Below, one piece after another: positions 17,693-27,086 of a stretch of DNA of 50,773 nt; positions within the stretch are counted from its first letter, which is position 1; each line of letters begins with the position of its first letter. The translations under genes and the position numbers were made by a program. Under the pieces are notes generated by a model that did not search any database, was not told the origin of the DNA, and was given only the letters and a program-made list of their open reading frames with translations. The stretch comes from Alphaproteobacteria bacterium 32-64-14 (GTDB lineage Bacteria > Pseudomonadota > Alphaproteobacteria > Caulobacterales > Hyphomonadaceae): positions 1-50,773 of the forward strand of contig NCEM01000028.1 of the NCBI GenBank assembly GCA_002280725.1, written 5' to 3'.

Positions 17693-17971
17693 ATGGCCAA
17701 CCAAAACCCCACAATCGATATCGACGCCCCGTACCGCCGGGAAGATTACGACTTCGGCCCGCTGTATGGCGGCGCAAAGGCGCCGTCCTGGACGGAAGGC
17801 CTGCCACACGATTTCAAGGGCTGGGGCCCGCAGACGCCTGATCCGGACGCGCCCGCAACAGATGGCGTAGCCTTCCAATCCGAGAGCCGACTGAGCTGGG
17901 CCGGCGAAAGCGACGAGCGCAATCACCACGTCTGGCATTTCGACGGCCGCCGCCGTCACGATCATCACTAG
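17693..17971 (+). CDS. Small hydrophilic protein with a His-rich C-terminus, unknown function
   Basis: 92 residues without a signal peptide or membrane segment. The first half is rich in Pro, Asp, Tyr and Trp (IDIDAPYRREDYDFGPLYGG). The end is basic and His-rich (RNHHVWHFDGRRRHDHH), which could bind metal. It lies 14 bases before the hemerythrin gene on the same strand, so the two may share a transcript and a role with iron. I do not recognise the family. Confidence 0.55.
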   Translation: MANQNPTIDIDAPYRREDYDFGPLYGGAKAPSWTEGLPHDFKGWGPQTPDPDAPATDGVAFQSESRLSWAGESDERNHHVWHFDGRRRHDHH

Positions 17972-17985
17972 GCAGGAGTAGCGCC

Positions 17986-18447
17986 GTGGATGCGATCACG
18001 CTCCTTCGCGAAGACCACAAGCTGTTACGCAAGCTGAGCGAAGAGCTTGCTGAAACGACAGAACGCGCTGTTGAAACACGCAAGAAACTCCTCGTGCGGC
18101 TCGAGACGGAATTGAAAGCCCACACGACCATTGAGGAAGAGCTGTTTTACCCAGCGCTTCTCGACGCATCCGAAGACATCGAGGACGCGCGCATGGTGGC
18201 GGAGGGCATCGAGGAGCACCGCGCGTGCGACAAGAAGGTGATCCCAGACATGCACCATGCCGACCCGGGCTCGATCGCCTATTCAGGCCAGGCAAAGGTG
18301 CTGAAGGACTACATCTTCCACCACCTCAAGGAGGAAGAGGAGGAGATGTTTCCGAAAGCCCGCGACCTGATCGGGCGCAAGGAGCTGCAGGACCTCGGTG
18401 AGCGCATGTTGGCGCGCAAGAAAGAACTGCTCGGCGAGATGGCGTAG
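17986..18447 (+). CDS. Hemerythrin HHE-domain protein
   Basis: 153 residues forming a helical hemerythrin-like bundle. The likely iron ligands are His in LLREDHKLLRKL, His and Glu in KAHTTIEEELFYPAL, His in GIEEHRACDKKVIPDMHH, and HH-x3-E in YIFHHLKEEEEEMFP. Such proteins bind a di-iron centre and sense or store oxygen or NO, or handle iron stress. It starts with GTG at 17986, preceded by AGGAG. The neighbouring His-rich protein and the stress-kinase cluster downstream fit a stress role, which is inference. Confidence 0.88.
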   Translation: MDAITLLREDHKLLRKLSEELAETTERAVETRKKLLVRLETELKAHTTIEEELFYPALLDASEDIEDARMVAEGIEEHRACDKKVIPDMHHADPGSIAYSGQAKVLKDYIFHHLKEEEEEMFPKARDLIGRKELQDLGERMLARKKELLGEMA

Positions 18448-18462
18448 TCAGCCATTGCCGGG

Positions 18463-18606
18463 TTAGTTCGAAACGCTTCCGCCTGCGGGGCAGGATGTCG
18501 CCGCGCCGACGCCCGGCTTCGTCTTCGCCGCCCAGCCTGCGAAGTTACCCCGCCAAGCTGCAAGATTCGGGAACGGGATCGCCGTGCTGACAATGTCGGT
18601 TTTGTC
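18463..18606 (-). other. Possible 3' remnant of a lost gene
   Basis: Reading minus, about 47 codons (DKTDIVSTAIPFPNLAAW, then NFAGWAAKTKPGVGAATS, ending GGSVSN and TAA) have protein-like composition and stop 15 bases from the convergent hemerythrin gene, where a real gene end would sit. Upstream the reading becomes implausible and has no good start. It may be the tail of a gene whose front was deleted, or chance. Weak. Confidence 0.25.
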
Positions 18607-19149
18607 CTGCAGAGGGTGAACTGGGCGGTCTTGCACTGGGGGAGCACTCACACATGTTGAGCGCCAAATGGGACGTGATCGGCGATCACCGCACGCGGAA
18701 TGCCGGGCCGCTTCGGGGCGGGGCATGATCGTGCGCCTTCCCGCCCGTGCCGCTAGCGTGCTTGCGATAAAGGCAGGTATTTAGCTGCATTGCCTGATCA
18801 CGCCGCAGCAATTGTGGCGAATGCAGCACGCCGGGCGACATGACGCCTGCAACCTCGTTCAAATGTAGCGAGGGCTGGTCCCAGCTTCCGATTCTTCTAG
18901 TATCGTGAATCAGCGCAGGGGCGGATTGAGCAGCACAGCTCTTACATTTGCCTATCTGGCGCCGACATTTGAGGAGACGGTTCCTCTACGCACCACCGGG
19001 TCGGCGCCTGCGCGCCCATCAACTGGCAGGCGCGCTTCTCCCGACAGGGTGCAGCTTGAGCGGGAGTGCGGCGGCGCGGTGAGTGCGCCCCACAGTCTCT
19101 CTGACGTGACTCTGGATCCCGCTGCTTGCGGGCTGAAATGGGAGCGATG
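18607..19149. other. Intergenic region upstream of prkA, no gene seen
   Basis: About 540 bases with lower GC than the surroundings and no convincing reading frame. Short frames here have unlikely amino-acid composition. It probably holds the prkA promoter and a long leader. I looked for a sigma-54 -24/-12 pair and for an EcfG-type GGAAC/CGTT pair and found neither convincingly. Confidence 0.5.
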
Positions 19150-21090
19150 ATGTCGCGCGATCTGTTCGACAGCTACACCAAGGCCTTTGAAAGCCGTCGC
19201 GAGACGGTGATGACGGTTCAGGAATATCTGGAGGGCTGCAAGAAGGATCCGCTGATGTTTGCGGGGCCACATGAGCGTCTGCTGGCCGCGATCGGCGAGC
19301 CGGAGATGATCGACACGTCGCGGGATTCCCGCCTGGGCCGCATCCACTCCAACCGGACGATCCGCGTCTATCCGCGGTTCTCCGAGTTCTACGGCATGGA
19401 GGAGACGATCGAACGCATCGTTGCGTTCTTCCGCCAGGGCGCACAGGGCCTCGAGGAACGCAAGCAGATCCTCTACCTGCTCGGCCCTGTTGGTGGCGGC
19501 AAATCCTCGCTGGCCGAGCGCATCAAGGCGCTGATGGAGGACCTGCCCATCTATGTTCTGAAGGCGGGCAATGATCTTAGCCCCGTGTTCGAAAGCCCCC
19601 TGGTGCTGTTCGACCCGGAGACACAGGCCGAGCAACTGCAGAAGGACTATGGCATCCCGCGCCGTCGCCTGACTGGACTGATGAGCCCGTGGGCGCTCAA
19701 GCGGCTGGACGAGTTCTGCGGCGACATCACCAAATTCAGGGTGGCGAAGGTGAAGCCCTCGCGGATGCGGCAGATCGGCGTCGCCAAGGTTGAGCCGGGC
19801 GACGAAAACAACCAGGACGTCTCCTCGCTGGTTGGCAAGGTCGATATCCGCAAGCTGGAGATGCATTCGCAGAGCGATCCGGATGCCTATGCCTATTCGG
19901 GCGGCCTCAACCGCGCGAACCAGGGCGTTCTCGAATTCGTCGAGATGTTCAAGGCGCCGATCAAGATGCTGCATCCCCTGCTGACGGCCACGCAGGAAGG
20001 GAACTATGTCGGCTCCGAGAATATTGGCGCCATCCCGTTCACCGGCATCGTCATGGCGCACTCGAACGAGAGCGAATGGCGCGCTTTCAAGAACAACAAG
20101 ACCAACGAAGCCTTCATCGACCGTATCTATGTCATCAAGGTGCCCTATGCGCTGCGCGTGACGGAAGAAACGCGCATCTATGACAAGCTGGTGCGCGGAT
20201 CAGAGCTGGCGGAATCGCCGCTCGCGCCGGGCACGCTCGAAATGCTGGCGCGCTTTGCGGTGTTGTCGCGCCTCAAGCCGCACGAAAACTCGAACCTGTT
20301 CGCCAAGATGCGTGTCTATGACGGGGAAAGCTTGAAGGAGGTCGATCCGAAGGCGCGCACGCTGCAGGAGTACAAGGATGCTGGTGGCGTGGACGAGGGC
20401 ATGGAAGGCATTTCCACACGCTTCGCCTTCAAAGCGCTGTCTGCGACCTACAATCATGACACCGAAGAGGTTGCGGCCGATCCGGTCCACCTGATGTACG
20501 TGCTCGAACAGGCAATCAAGCGCGAGCAGTATCCGGACGACACCGAGAACCAGTATATCGAATTCATCAAGGCCGACCTTGCCCCGCGCTATGCGGAGTT
20601 CATTGGCCATGAAATTCAGAAGGCGTATCTCGAAAGCTATCACGACTACGGCCAGAACCTGTTCGACCGGTATGTCGATTATGCTGACGCATGGATCGAG
20701 GATCAGGATTTCAAGGATCCCGATACCGGCCAGATGCTCGATCGTGAACTGCTGAACCAGGAGCTGTCGAAGATCGAGAAGCCGGCCGGCATCGCGAACC
20801 CGAAGGACTTCCGCAACGAGGTGGTGAAGTTCACGCTTCGCCAGCGCGCCAACAACAAGGGACGCAATCCCAGCTGGACCTCCTACGAGAAGATTCGCGA
20901 AGTGATCGAGCGGCGTATGTTCAGCCAGGTCGAAGACCTGCTGCCCGTGATCTCGTTCGGCTCGAAAAAGGACTCGGAAAGCGAGAAGAAGCACGACGAG
21001 TTCGTGCAGCGCATGATGGAGCGTGGCTACACTGAGCGGCAGGTCCGCCGTCTGGTGGAGTGGTACATGAGGGTCAAGCAGACCAGCTAA
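19150..21090 (+). CDS. prkA: PrkA (YeaG) family serine protein kinase / AAA ATPase
   Basis: About 646 residues, nearly colinear with E. coli YeaG. The AAA/PrkA domain has the P-loop LLGPVGGGKSSLAERIK near 115, then GIPRRRLTGLMSPWA, KTEPGDENNQD-like VEPGDENNQDVSSLVGKVD and ATQEGNYVGSENIGAIPF. The C-terminal kinase-like domain includes TSYEKIREVIERRMF and LLPVISFGSKK. PrkA proteins phosphorylate serines (and may act as proteases in some species) during starvation and stationary-phase stress. The start is ATG 19150, five bases after GGGAG; ATG 19147 directly precedes it. First gene of the conserved prkA-DUF444-spoVR cluster. Confidence 0.95.
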   Translation: MSRDLFDSYTKAFESRRETVMTVQEYLEGCKKDPLMFAGPHERLLAAIGEPEMIDTSRDSRLGRIHSNRTIRVYPRFSEFYGMEETIERIVAFFRQGAQGLEERKQILYLLGPVGGGKSSLAERIKALMEDLPIYVLKAGNDLSPVFESPLVLFDPETQAEQLQKDYGIPRRRLTGLMSPWALKRLDEFCGDITKFRVAKVKPSRMRQIGVAKVEPGDENNQDVSSLVGKVDIRKLEMHSQSDPDAYAYSGGLNRANQGVLEFVEMFKAPIKMLHPLLTATQEGNYVGSENIGAIPFTGIVMAHSNESEWRAFKNNKTNEAFIDRIYVIKVPYALRVTEETRIYDKLVRGSELAESPLAPGTLEMLARFAVLSRLKPHENSNLFAKMRVYDGESLKEVDPKARTLQEYKDAGGVDEGMEGISTRFAFKALSATYNHDTEEVAADPVHLMYVLEQAIKREQYPDDTENQYIEFIKADLAPRYAEFIGHEIQKAYLESYHDYGQNLFDRYVDYADAWIEDQDFKDPDTGQMLDRELLNQELSKIEKPAGIANPKDFRNEVVKFTLRQRANNKGRNPSWTSYEKIREVIERRMFSQVEDLLPVISFGSKKDSESEKKHDEFVQRMMERGYTERQVRRLVEWYMRVKQTS

Positions 21091-21102
21091 GGCGCTCCCA
21101 AC

Positions 21103-22386
21103 ATGAACATCATCGACCGTCGTCGGGATTCAGGGGGCAAGTCGCTGGTCAATCGCCAGCGCTTCATGAGGCGGGCCCGCGCGCTGGTGCGGCGCGCGGT
21201 GCGCGATGCTTCGGCCAAGCGGTCGATCAAAGACGTTGAGAAGGGCGGCGACATCGTCGTGCCGGCGGACGGCGTGCACGAGCCGATCCTGCGCCGCGGC
21301 GGCCAGGGCGGAAAGCGCGAATACGTACTTCCGGGCAACAAGAAATACAGCCAGGGCGACACCATCGCCCGCCCCGATGAGGAGGGCGGCGGGTCTGGCG
21401 CGGGCGCGGATGGCGAAGGCGAGGACGAATTCCGCTTCGCGCTGTCGGATGAGGAATTCCTCGATCTGTTCCTGGAGGATCTTGAGCTTCCCGATCTCGC
21501 CAAGCGGCAGGTCATGGGCGTCGAGGAGACGCAACCCGTGCGCGCCGGCTATCGGTCGTCGGGCTCGCCGGCCACGCTGTCTGTGGTGCGGACCATGCGC
21601 AATTCAATGTTGCGCCGTACCGCGCTTGGCCGCCCGAGGCCTGAGGATGTCGAGGCGCTGCAGGCCGAGATCGATCGCCTCGATGATGAAGGCGGGCATG
21701 ATGACAAGGTGGCGGCCCTGCGCGCCGATCTTGAGCGCAAGCAGCGCCGCATGCGTCTCGTCCCGTTCATTGACCCGATCGATGTTCGCTATCGCCGCTA
21801 TGACCAGATCCCCAAGCCTGTCGCGCGCGCTGTCATGTTCTGTCTGATGGACGTGTCCGGCTCGATGGACGAGCACATGAAGGATCTGGCGAAGCGGTTC
21901 TATGCGCTGCTCTACCTGTTCCTAAAACGACGCTACAAGCGCGTGGATGTTGTCTTCATCCGCCACACGCACGAGGCCAAGGAGGTGGACGAGGACACGT
22001 TCTTCCACTCGCGCGAAAGCGGCGGAACGGTGGTCTCGACCGCGCTGGAAGAAATGGGGCGCGTGATCCACGACCGCTATCCCGCCAACCAGTGGAACAT
22101 ATATGCGGCGCAGGCGAGCGATGGCGACAACCTTCCGATGGACAATGCCAACACAGTCGCGCTGCTGAAGACGGCAATCCTGCCGCTGTGCCAGTACTAC
22201 GCTTATCTGGAAGTCGGCCATGCGCGCGACGATGGCGCGGGCGAGGCGTCTTCGCTGTGGCGCGCCTACGAACTTGTAGCGAGCCCGGACGAGCGGATGG
22301 CGATGCGCAAGGTCAGCCATCGTCGCGACATATATCCGGTGTTCCGTGAGCTGTTCGCCAAGGAAGGCGCGAAGGCGGAGGCATGA
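21103..22386 (+). CDS. DUF444 (YeaH/YhbH) family protein
   Basis: 427 residues. The N-terminus is basic and probably disordered (MNIIDRRRDSGGKSLVNRQR). The middle has Gly/Asp-rich acidic stretches. The C-terminal half is von Willebrand-A-like with the MIDAS-type MDVSGSMDEHMKDLAKRF, then FLKRRYKRVDVVFIRHTHEA and SGGTVVSTALEEM. Family members travel with prkA and spoVR, and YeaH is linked to the same stress pathway in E. coli. It starts 12 bases after prkA and ends just before spoVR, so one operon is very likely. Confidence 0.93.
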   Translation: MNIIDRRRDSGGKSLVNRQRFMRRARALVRRAVRDASAKRSIKDVEKGGDIVVPADGVHEPILRRGGQGGKREYVLPGNKKYSQGDTIARPDEEGGGSGAGADGEGEDEFRFALSDEEFLDLFLEDLELPDLAKRQVMGVEETQPVRAGYRSSGSPATLSVVRTMRNSMLRRTALGRPRPEDVEALQAEIDRLDDEGGHDDKVAALRADLERKQRRMRLVPFIDPIDVRYRRYDQIPKPVARAVMFCLMDVSGSMDEHMKDLAKRFYALLYLFLKRRYKRVDVVFIRHTHEAKEVDEDTFFHSRESGGTVVSTALEEMGRVIHDRYPANQWNIYAAQASDGDNLPMDNANTVALLKTAILPLCQYYAYLEVGHARDDGAGEASSLWRAYELVASPDERMAMRKVSHRRDIYPVFRELFAKEGAKAEA

Positions 22387-22387
22387 G

Positions 22388-23989
22388 ATGAGCAACGACA
22401 CGTCTACCGCCCGCAAGTCCAAGTCCCGCATCTTGAAAGCGATCGAGGCGCAGGCCTCATCGAATCTGCTGTACAATGGCGCTGACTGGAATTTCGACAC
22501 GCTGGGGCGGATCTTCGATGCCGTACGCAAGATTGGCGAGGGTGAACTGGGGCTGGATCCCTACCGCACGCAGATCGAGGTGATCACGTCGGAGCAGATG
22601 CTGGATGCCTACTCCAGCGTCGGCATGCCGCTGTTCTACAAGCACTGGAGCTTCGGCAAGGATTTCGCCCGCAACGAGGCTCTTTATCGCAAGGGCTGGC
22701 AGGGGCTCGCGTACGAGATCGTTATCAACTCCGACCCCTGCATCTGCTACATCATGGAGGAGAATTCCGCGACGATGCAGACGCTGGTGCTTGCGCACGC
22801 AGCGATGGGCCACAACCACTTCTTCAAGAACAACTATGTGTTCCGGCAGTGGACGGATGCATCGGGCATCGCTGACTATCTGTCATTCGCCAAGGCCTAC
22901 ATCGCCAAGTGCGAAGAGCGCTATGGCATCGAGGCGGTTGAGCGGCTGGTCGATGCGGCGCACGCGCTTCAGAGCCATGGAATTCATCGCTACCCCGGCA
23001 AGCGATCGATGGACCTTGCTACCGAAGAGCGTCGCGAACAGGAGCGGCGCAGCCATGGCGAGGCGCTGTTCAACGATCTCTGGCGCACTGTGCCGAAAGG
23101 CAAGGGCAAGAAGCCGGCGAGCAAGCAGAAGGTGGAAGAGGATCGCCGCAAAGCCATCCTGAAACTGCCGGAAGAGAACATCCTCTACTTCCTGGAGAAG
23201 ACCGCGCCGCGCCTTGCCGGTTGGCAGCGCGAAATCCTGCGCATCATCCGCCTCATCGCGCAGTACTTCTATCCGCAGCGCCAGACCAAGATGATGAACG
23301 AGGGTTGCGCGACGTGGACCCACCACCGCATCATGACGCGCCTGCACGAGACAGGTCAGATCAGCGATGGTTCCTATCTGGAGTTCCTGCACTCCCACAC
23401 CAGCGTGGTGATGCAGCCCGAGTTCGACGATCGCCGCTATTCTGGCATCAACCCCTACGCGCTCGGTTTTGCATTGATGCAGGATATTGAACGCATCTCG
23501 CTGAAGCCCACCGACGAGGACCGCGCGTGGTTCCCCGACATCGCGGGCAATGGTGATGCCTACGGTACGCTGCGGGATGTGTGGGCTAATTTCCGGGACG
23601 AAAGCATCATCTCGCAATACCTGTCTCCGCATCTGATCCGGAAGATGGGGCTCTTTCACATCCTGGACGATCACGACGAGGATGAGATGCTGGTCGCCGC
23701 CATCCACGACGAGCGCGGGTATCGCGACGTGCGCCGGGCGCTTGCGCGGCAATACGACGTCGCGCGTCGCGATCCCGACATCCAGGTGGTCGATGTCGAC
23801 CTCGCCGGCGACCGGCGGCTGGAGTTGCGCCATAATGTGGTGGACGGCATTACGCTTGAAGAGAAGGACGCCGATCGCGTCCTGCAGCATCTGGCCGACC
23901 TCTGGGGCTATGAGGTGCGGCTGGTCGAGGCGGATGACGACACCATCTATGCCGAGCACAAGGCAGAGCCGATGAGGCCCTTCGCCTAG
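22388..23989 (+). CDS. spoVR: SpoVR family protein
   Basis: 533 residues. Typical motifs are MPLFYKHWSFGKDFARNE, YEIVINSDPCICYIMEEN, the histidine-rich AHAAMGHNHFFKNNY, NEGCATWTHHRIM and INPYALGFALMQDIER. The family, named for a Bacillus spore-cortex gene, is widespread in non-sporulating bacteria together with PrkA and DUF444, where it acts in stress physiology; its chemistry is not known. ATG 22388 lies one base after the DUF444 stop, indicating coupling. Complete. Confidence 0.95.
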   Translation: MSNDTSTARKSKSRILKAIEAQASSNLLYNGADWNFDTLGRIFDAVRKIGEGELGLDPYRTQIEVITSEQMLDAYSSVGMPLFYKHWSFGKDFARNEALYRKGWQGLAYEIVINSDPCICYIMEENSATMQTLVLAHAAMGHNHFFKNNYVFRQWTDASGIADYLSFAKAYIAKCEERYGIEAVERLVDAAHALQSHGIHRYPGKRSMDLATEERREQERRSHGEALFNDLWRTVPKGKGKKPASKQKVEEDRRKAILKLPEENILYFLEKTAPRLAGWQREILRIIRLIAQYFYPQRQTKMMNEGCATWTHHRIMTRLHETGQISDGSYLEFLHSHTSVVMQPEFDDRRYSGINPYALGFALMQDIERISLKPTDEDRAWFPDIAGNGDAYGTLRDVWANFRDESIISQYLSPHLIRKMGLFHILDDHDEDEMLVAAIHDERGYRDVRRALARQYDVARRDPDIQVVDVDLAGDRRLELRHNVVDGITLEEKDADRVLQHLADLWGYEVRLVEADDDTIYAEHKAEPMRPFA

Positions 23990-24199
23990 CCCCGGTTTCA
24001 CTCGGGAGGTGAGTCGCGGCCAGATCGCGAGCGAAATGAGCGCCCCAAGCACAGGGTTGTGACGGCTGACGTAGCGAAAAGCCACGGGGTGGGGCGCTGC
24101 GCCGCTTTTCATCTGGCAACCAGTAACGCTAATTTCGACCCCAGAAGGCTGGGCTGCGCGGGGAGTTGGGCGCAAGCACACGGCCAGCGGGAGGAAGAG

Positions 24200-26992
24200 A
24201 TGCCCAAACGGATCGCCCCATGGGCGCTTGCGGTCGTTTATCTGGTGATCGGGCTGGTCGCGATCGTTGGTGGTTATGTCAACGAACTGTCGCCGCCATT
24301 GCCGCCGCCTAGCGCCTTCAATCCGGACCCGCTGCCGCTTCAGGTCAACTCCGCCATGATCGTCGCGGCGCTGTTCTATTTCATCACGGGCGCGTTGTTC
24401 ATTGGAGCGGCGTTCGTTTCCGTACAGCTGGTTCGCAAGAACGACCCGAAGGCGATCGTGCTCGGGCTGAACGCGGCCTATGCGGCGGCTCTCGCGTCGA
24501 TCGCTGCTTACCTGCTGTATTATGGCGTCCAGCTCCTGATGCTGGGCGGCAGTTTCTATTACGCGCTGATGGGCGTCGCACTGGCTGCCACGGCTTGGTT
24601 CGTCTTCGTGCGCAATCCGCTGGCGTCCACCATTTATGCGGCGATCATCGTTTTCACCGTCGGCTGGTCGCTCCTTGAGGCAGGGCTGGATTTCATCGCG
24701 CTGCTCCCCCGCCTCGCCGCATGGCTGGTCGTCGGTCTGTGGTTCCTGTCGCCATGGCACGCCAGCGCCACGAAGAAACCCGAGCCGCGCCCCGCTTACG
24801 TGGGCGGTCGCTGGGTTGGCTATGCCAGCATCGCGGGTGTCCTGCTGCTCGCGGTTGGCGCCTTCCAGGGCTACACGGTCGTTGAGGGCACGCGCGACGC
24901 GAATCTGATCGGCAATTCAGCCATCACCGACTGGCGCAACTATGGCGGCGTCCCGGGTGGACAACGCTTTGCCCAGATCGACCAGATCAATGTCGAGAAC
25001 GTCGGCAAGCTTGAGAAGGCCTGGGAATTCCGCACCGGCGTTCCCTACGACTTCAAGCAGACGGCGCAGATGGTCAACGGCCTCGTCTATATCTGCACGG
25101 CCGGCAACACGCTGATCGCCGTGGATTCAGACAGCGGCGCCGAAGTCTGGCGCTACGACACCAAGACAGTCATTCCAGCAGACAAAAACAAACTGGAGAA
25201 CGCTTCCACCTTCGCACGCACTTGTCGTGGCCTTGGCTATTACGAAGCGCCTGCGGAATACACCGGCGAATGCGCTAAGCGCATCATCGCTGGCACCGTG
25301 GACGCACGCTTCATCGCGGTTGACGCGATGACGGGCCAGCTCTGCACCTCGTTCGGCCGCAATGGCGAGATCAACCTGATGTCGGGCCTTGGCTATTCGC
25401 CGCTCGGCAACTTCATGGTCACGTCGGCGCCGCTGATCGCAGGCGACAAGGTGGTCACCGGCGGCTGGGTTACCGACAACCAGCAGATCGGCAATCCGTC
25501 TGGCGTTGTTCGCGCCTACAGCGCGCTCACGGGTGAATTCGCGTGGGCGTGGGACCTCGGCAAGCCGGGCTTCCATGCGCTTCCCGATGAGGGCCAAGAG
25601 TACACGCGCGGCACGCCGAACGTGTGGTCCAACATGAGCTACGATCCGGTGCTCAACCTGATCTACGCGCCGACGGGCAACTCCTCGCCGGACTATTTCG
25701 ACGGCGATCTCCGCTCGCCGGAGGCTGAGGAAAACGCCAGCGCGGTGGTCGCCATTGATGCCGCCACGGGCGAGCGCCGCTGGGTCTACCAGACCGTCCA
25801 CCGCGACATTTGGGACTATGACGTACCCTCGCAACCCGTCCTGATCGACATCCGCAAAGATGGCACGGGCGAGATCATCCCCGCGGTGGCCCAGCCCACC
25901 AAGCGCGGCGAGATCTTCCTGCTGGATCGTCGCACGGGCGTTCCGATCTACGAGACGCCTGAGATGCCCGTGCCGCAGAATCCGGCCGAGGGTGAGAAAG
26001 TCACGGCGACGCAGCCCTTCTCGCCGCTGCCGCACTTCCGCGACGACCGCGTCGAGAAGGACATGTGGGGAATGACCCCGCTTGACCAGCTGCACTGCCG
26101 CATCGAGCACCAGAAGATGCGCTATGACGGCCATTTCACACCTCCCATGCCGGGCGGCGGCGGATATGGTCAGGCGCAGGAAAGCTGGGGCGGTACGTTC
26201 CAGTATCCGGGCAATGCGGGCGGCTTCAACTGGGGCTCGGTGTCGGTTGATGCAGACAACGGCCTGCTGATCGCCTCGCCGATGACGATGGGTAACCGCA
26301 TCGTCCTGCGCAGCCTGGAAGACCGCGCAGCCGAAGCTGCCTCCAACGCCGCCCGCCGCGCCGCACGCGATGAGCATGCCGGCCCGCCTGAGGCGCCGGC
26401 GGCTGGCCGCGGCCCCGGCGGCGGGCAGACTAGTCCCGCCCGTGCGGCCCATCAGCAGCGCTTCGACCAGAACCGCGTGCTCTATCGCGGCGACACGGCG
26501 CCGTTCATATCGGATTGGCGCTTGCCGATCCCATTCCTGAACATCGGCACTAACCTGCCGTGCTTCGAGCCTCCGTTCGGCGTGATCGGCGTGATCGACC
26601 TCAACACGAACAAGCTGTTGTGGAAGCGGCCGCTTGGCTCGATGGAGGAGTCGGGACCGTTCGGCATCAGCAGCGGGCTGCCCTTCATTGTCGGCACGCC
26701 GCTCCAGTCGGCTTCGATGACGACGCGCGGCGGGCTGATCTTCCATGCCGGCACGATGGACTCGACCGTTCGCGCGTTCGACGTGCGCACGGGCGATGTG
26801 AAATGGCAGGCCGACCTGCCGGCCAGCGCCCACGCCACGCCGATGAGCTATGTCGGCAAGGATGGCCGCCAGTACGTGCTGGTTACGATTCCCAACCCGA
26901 GCTGGCGCTATCCGCGCACGGGCGCCGACGAGCCTATCGATGGCGGCGGTGGCTGGGTCATCGCCTACGCACTCCCGAAGGCGGCCCAATAG
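24200..26992 (+). CDS. gcd: Membrane-bound PQQ-dependent dehydrogenase, glucose/quinate type
   Basis: 930 residues. Five hydrophobic segments in the first about 150 residues anchor it in the inner membrane. The rest is an eight-bladed PQQ propeller facing the periplasm (NYGGVPGGQRFAQIDQINVEN, WEFRTGV, NTLIAVDSDSGAEVWRYD, VWSNMSYDPVLNLIYAPTGN, VHRDIWDYDVPSQPVLID, STVRAFDVRTGDVKW). Electrons go directly to ubiquinone. The family oxidises glucose, quinate, shikimate or related sugars; which one cannot be told here. An Ala/Pro/Gly-rich insert of about 45 residues (near 26320-26460) interrupts a late blade. The start is ATG 24200 after GGGAGG. No pqq synthesis genes are in the window. Confidence 0.9.
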   Translation: MPKRIAPWALAVVYLVIGLVAIVGGYVNELSPPLPPPSAFNPDPLPLQVNSAMIVAALFYFITGALFIGAAFVSVQLVRKNDPKAIVLGLNAAYAAALASIAAYLLYYGVQLLMLGGSFYYALMGVALAATAWFVFVRNPLASTIYAAIIVFTVGWSLLEAGLDFIALLPRLAAWLVVGLWFLSPWHASATKKPEPRPAYVGGRWVGYASIAGVLLLAVGAFQGYTVVEGTRDANLIGNSAITDWRNYGGVPGGQRFAQIDQINVENVGKLEKAWEFRTGVPYDFKQTAQMVNGLVYICTAGNTLIAVDSDSGAEVWRYDTKTVIPADKNKLENASTFARTCRGLGYYEAPAEYTGECAKRIIAGTVDARFIAVDAMTGQLCTSFGRNGEINLMSGLGYSPLGNFMVTSAPLIAGDKVVTGGWVTDNQQIGNPSGVVRAYSALTGEFAWAWDLGKPGFHALPDEGQEYTRGTPNVWSNMSYDPVLNLIYAPTGNSSPDYFDGDLRSPEAEENASAVVAIDAATGERRWVYQTVHRDIWDYDVPSQPVLIDIRKDGTGEIIPAVAQPTKRGEIFLLDRRTGVPIYETPEMPVPQNPAEGEKVTATQPFSPLPHFRDDRVEKDMWGMTPLDQLHCRIEHQKMRYDGHFTPPMPGGGGYGQAQESWGGTFQYPGNAGGFNWGSVSVDADNGLLIASPMTMGNRIVLRSLEDRAAEAASNAARRAARDEHAGPPEAPAAGRGPGGGQTSPARAAHQQRFDQNRVLYRGDTAPFISDWRLPIPFLNIGTNLPCFEPPFGVIGVIDLNTNKLLWKRPLGSMEESGPFGISSGLPFIVGTPLQSASMTTRGGLIFHAGTMDSTVRAFDVRTGDVKWQADLPASAHATPMSYVGKDGRQYVLVTIPNPSWRYPRTGADEPIDGGGGWVIAYALPKAAQ

Positions 26993-27023
26993 GGCCGCCC
27001 GAAGCGGGTGAAGCGACCAAAGC

Positions 27024-27054
27024 AAAAGGCCCGGAGCGTCGCTCCGGGCCTTTT
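27024..27054. terminator. Bidirectional rho-independent terminator
   Basis: AAAAGGCCCGGAGC, GTC, GCTCCGGGCCTTTT: a perfect 14-bp arm pair counting the A/T tails, with a 3-base loop. It has a T-run on both strands and sits between the convergent gcd and rpmG genes, so it can end both transcripts. Confidence 0.92.
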
Positions 27055-27086
27055 CAATTCTGTCCCGTCAGATCGGCAGGCAAAGC

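Noticed and set aside
18940..18980. Sigma-54 promoter (TGGCGCCGACATTTG) upstream of prkA
   Set aside because: Spacing and the -12 GC do not fit the consensus.
23990..24199. Small protein-like frame on the minus strand between spoVR and gcd
   Set aside because: It is part of a longer shadow frame without its own stop or start, and its family could not be recognised.
22883..24760. Long open frame (625 codons) on the minus strand across spoVR and the gcd start
   Set aside because: It mirrors strongly coding plus-strand genes, has His/Arg/Asp-heavy composition and no recognisable motif. High GC content makes such antisense frames common.
25127..27025. Long minus-strand open frame (632 codons) opposite gcd
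   Set aside because: Same reason: a shadow of the PQQ dehydrogenase with unlikely composition, and it crosses the terminator.
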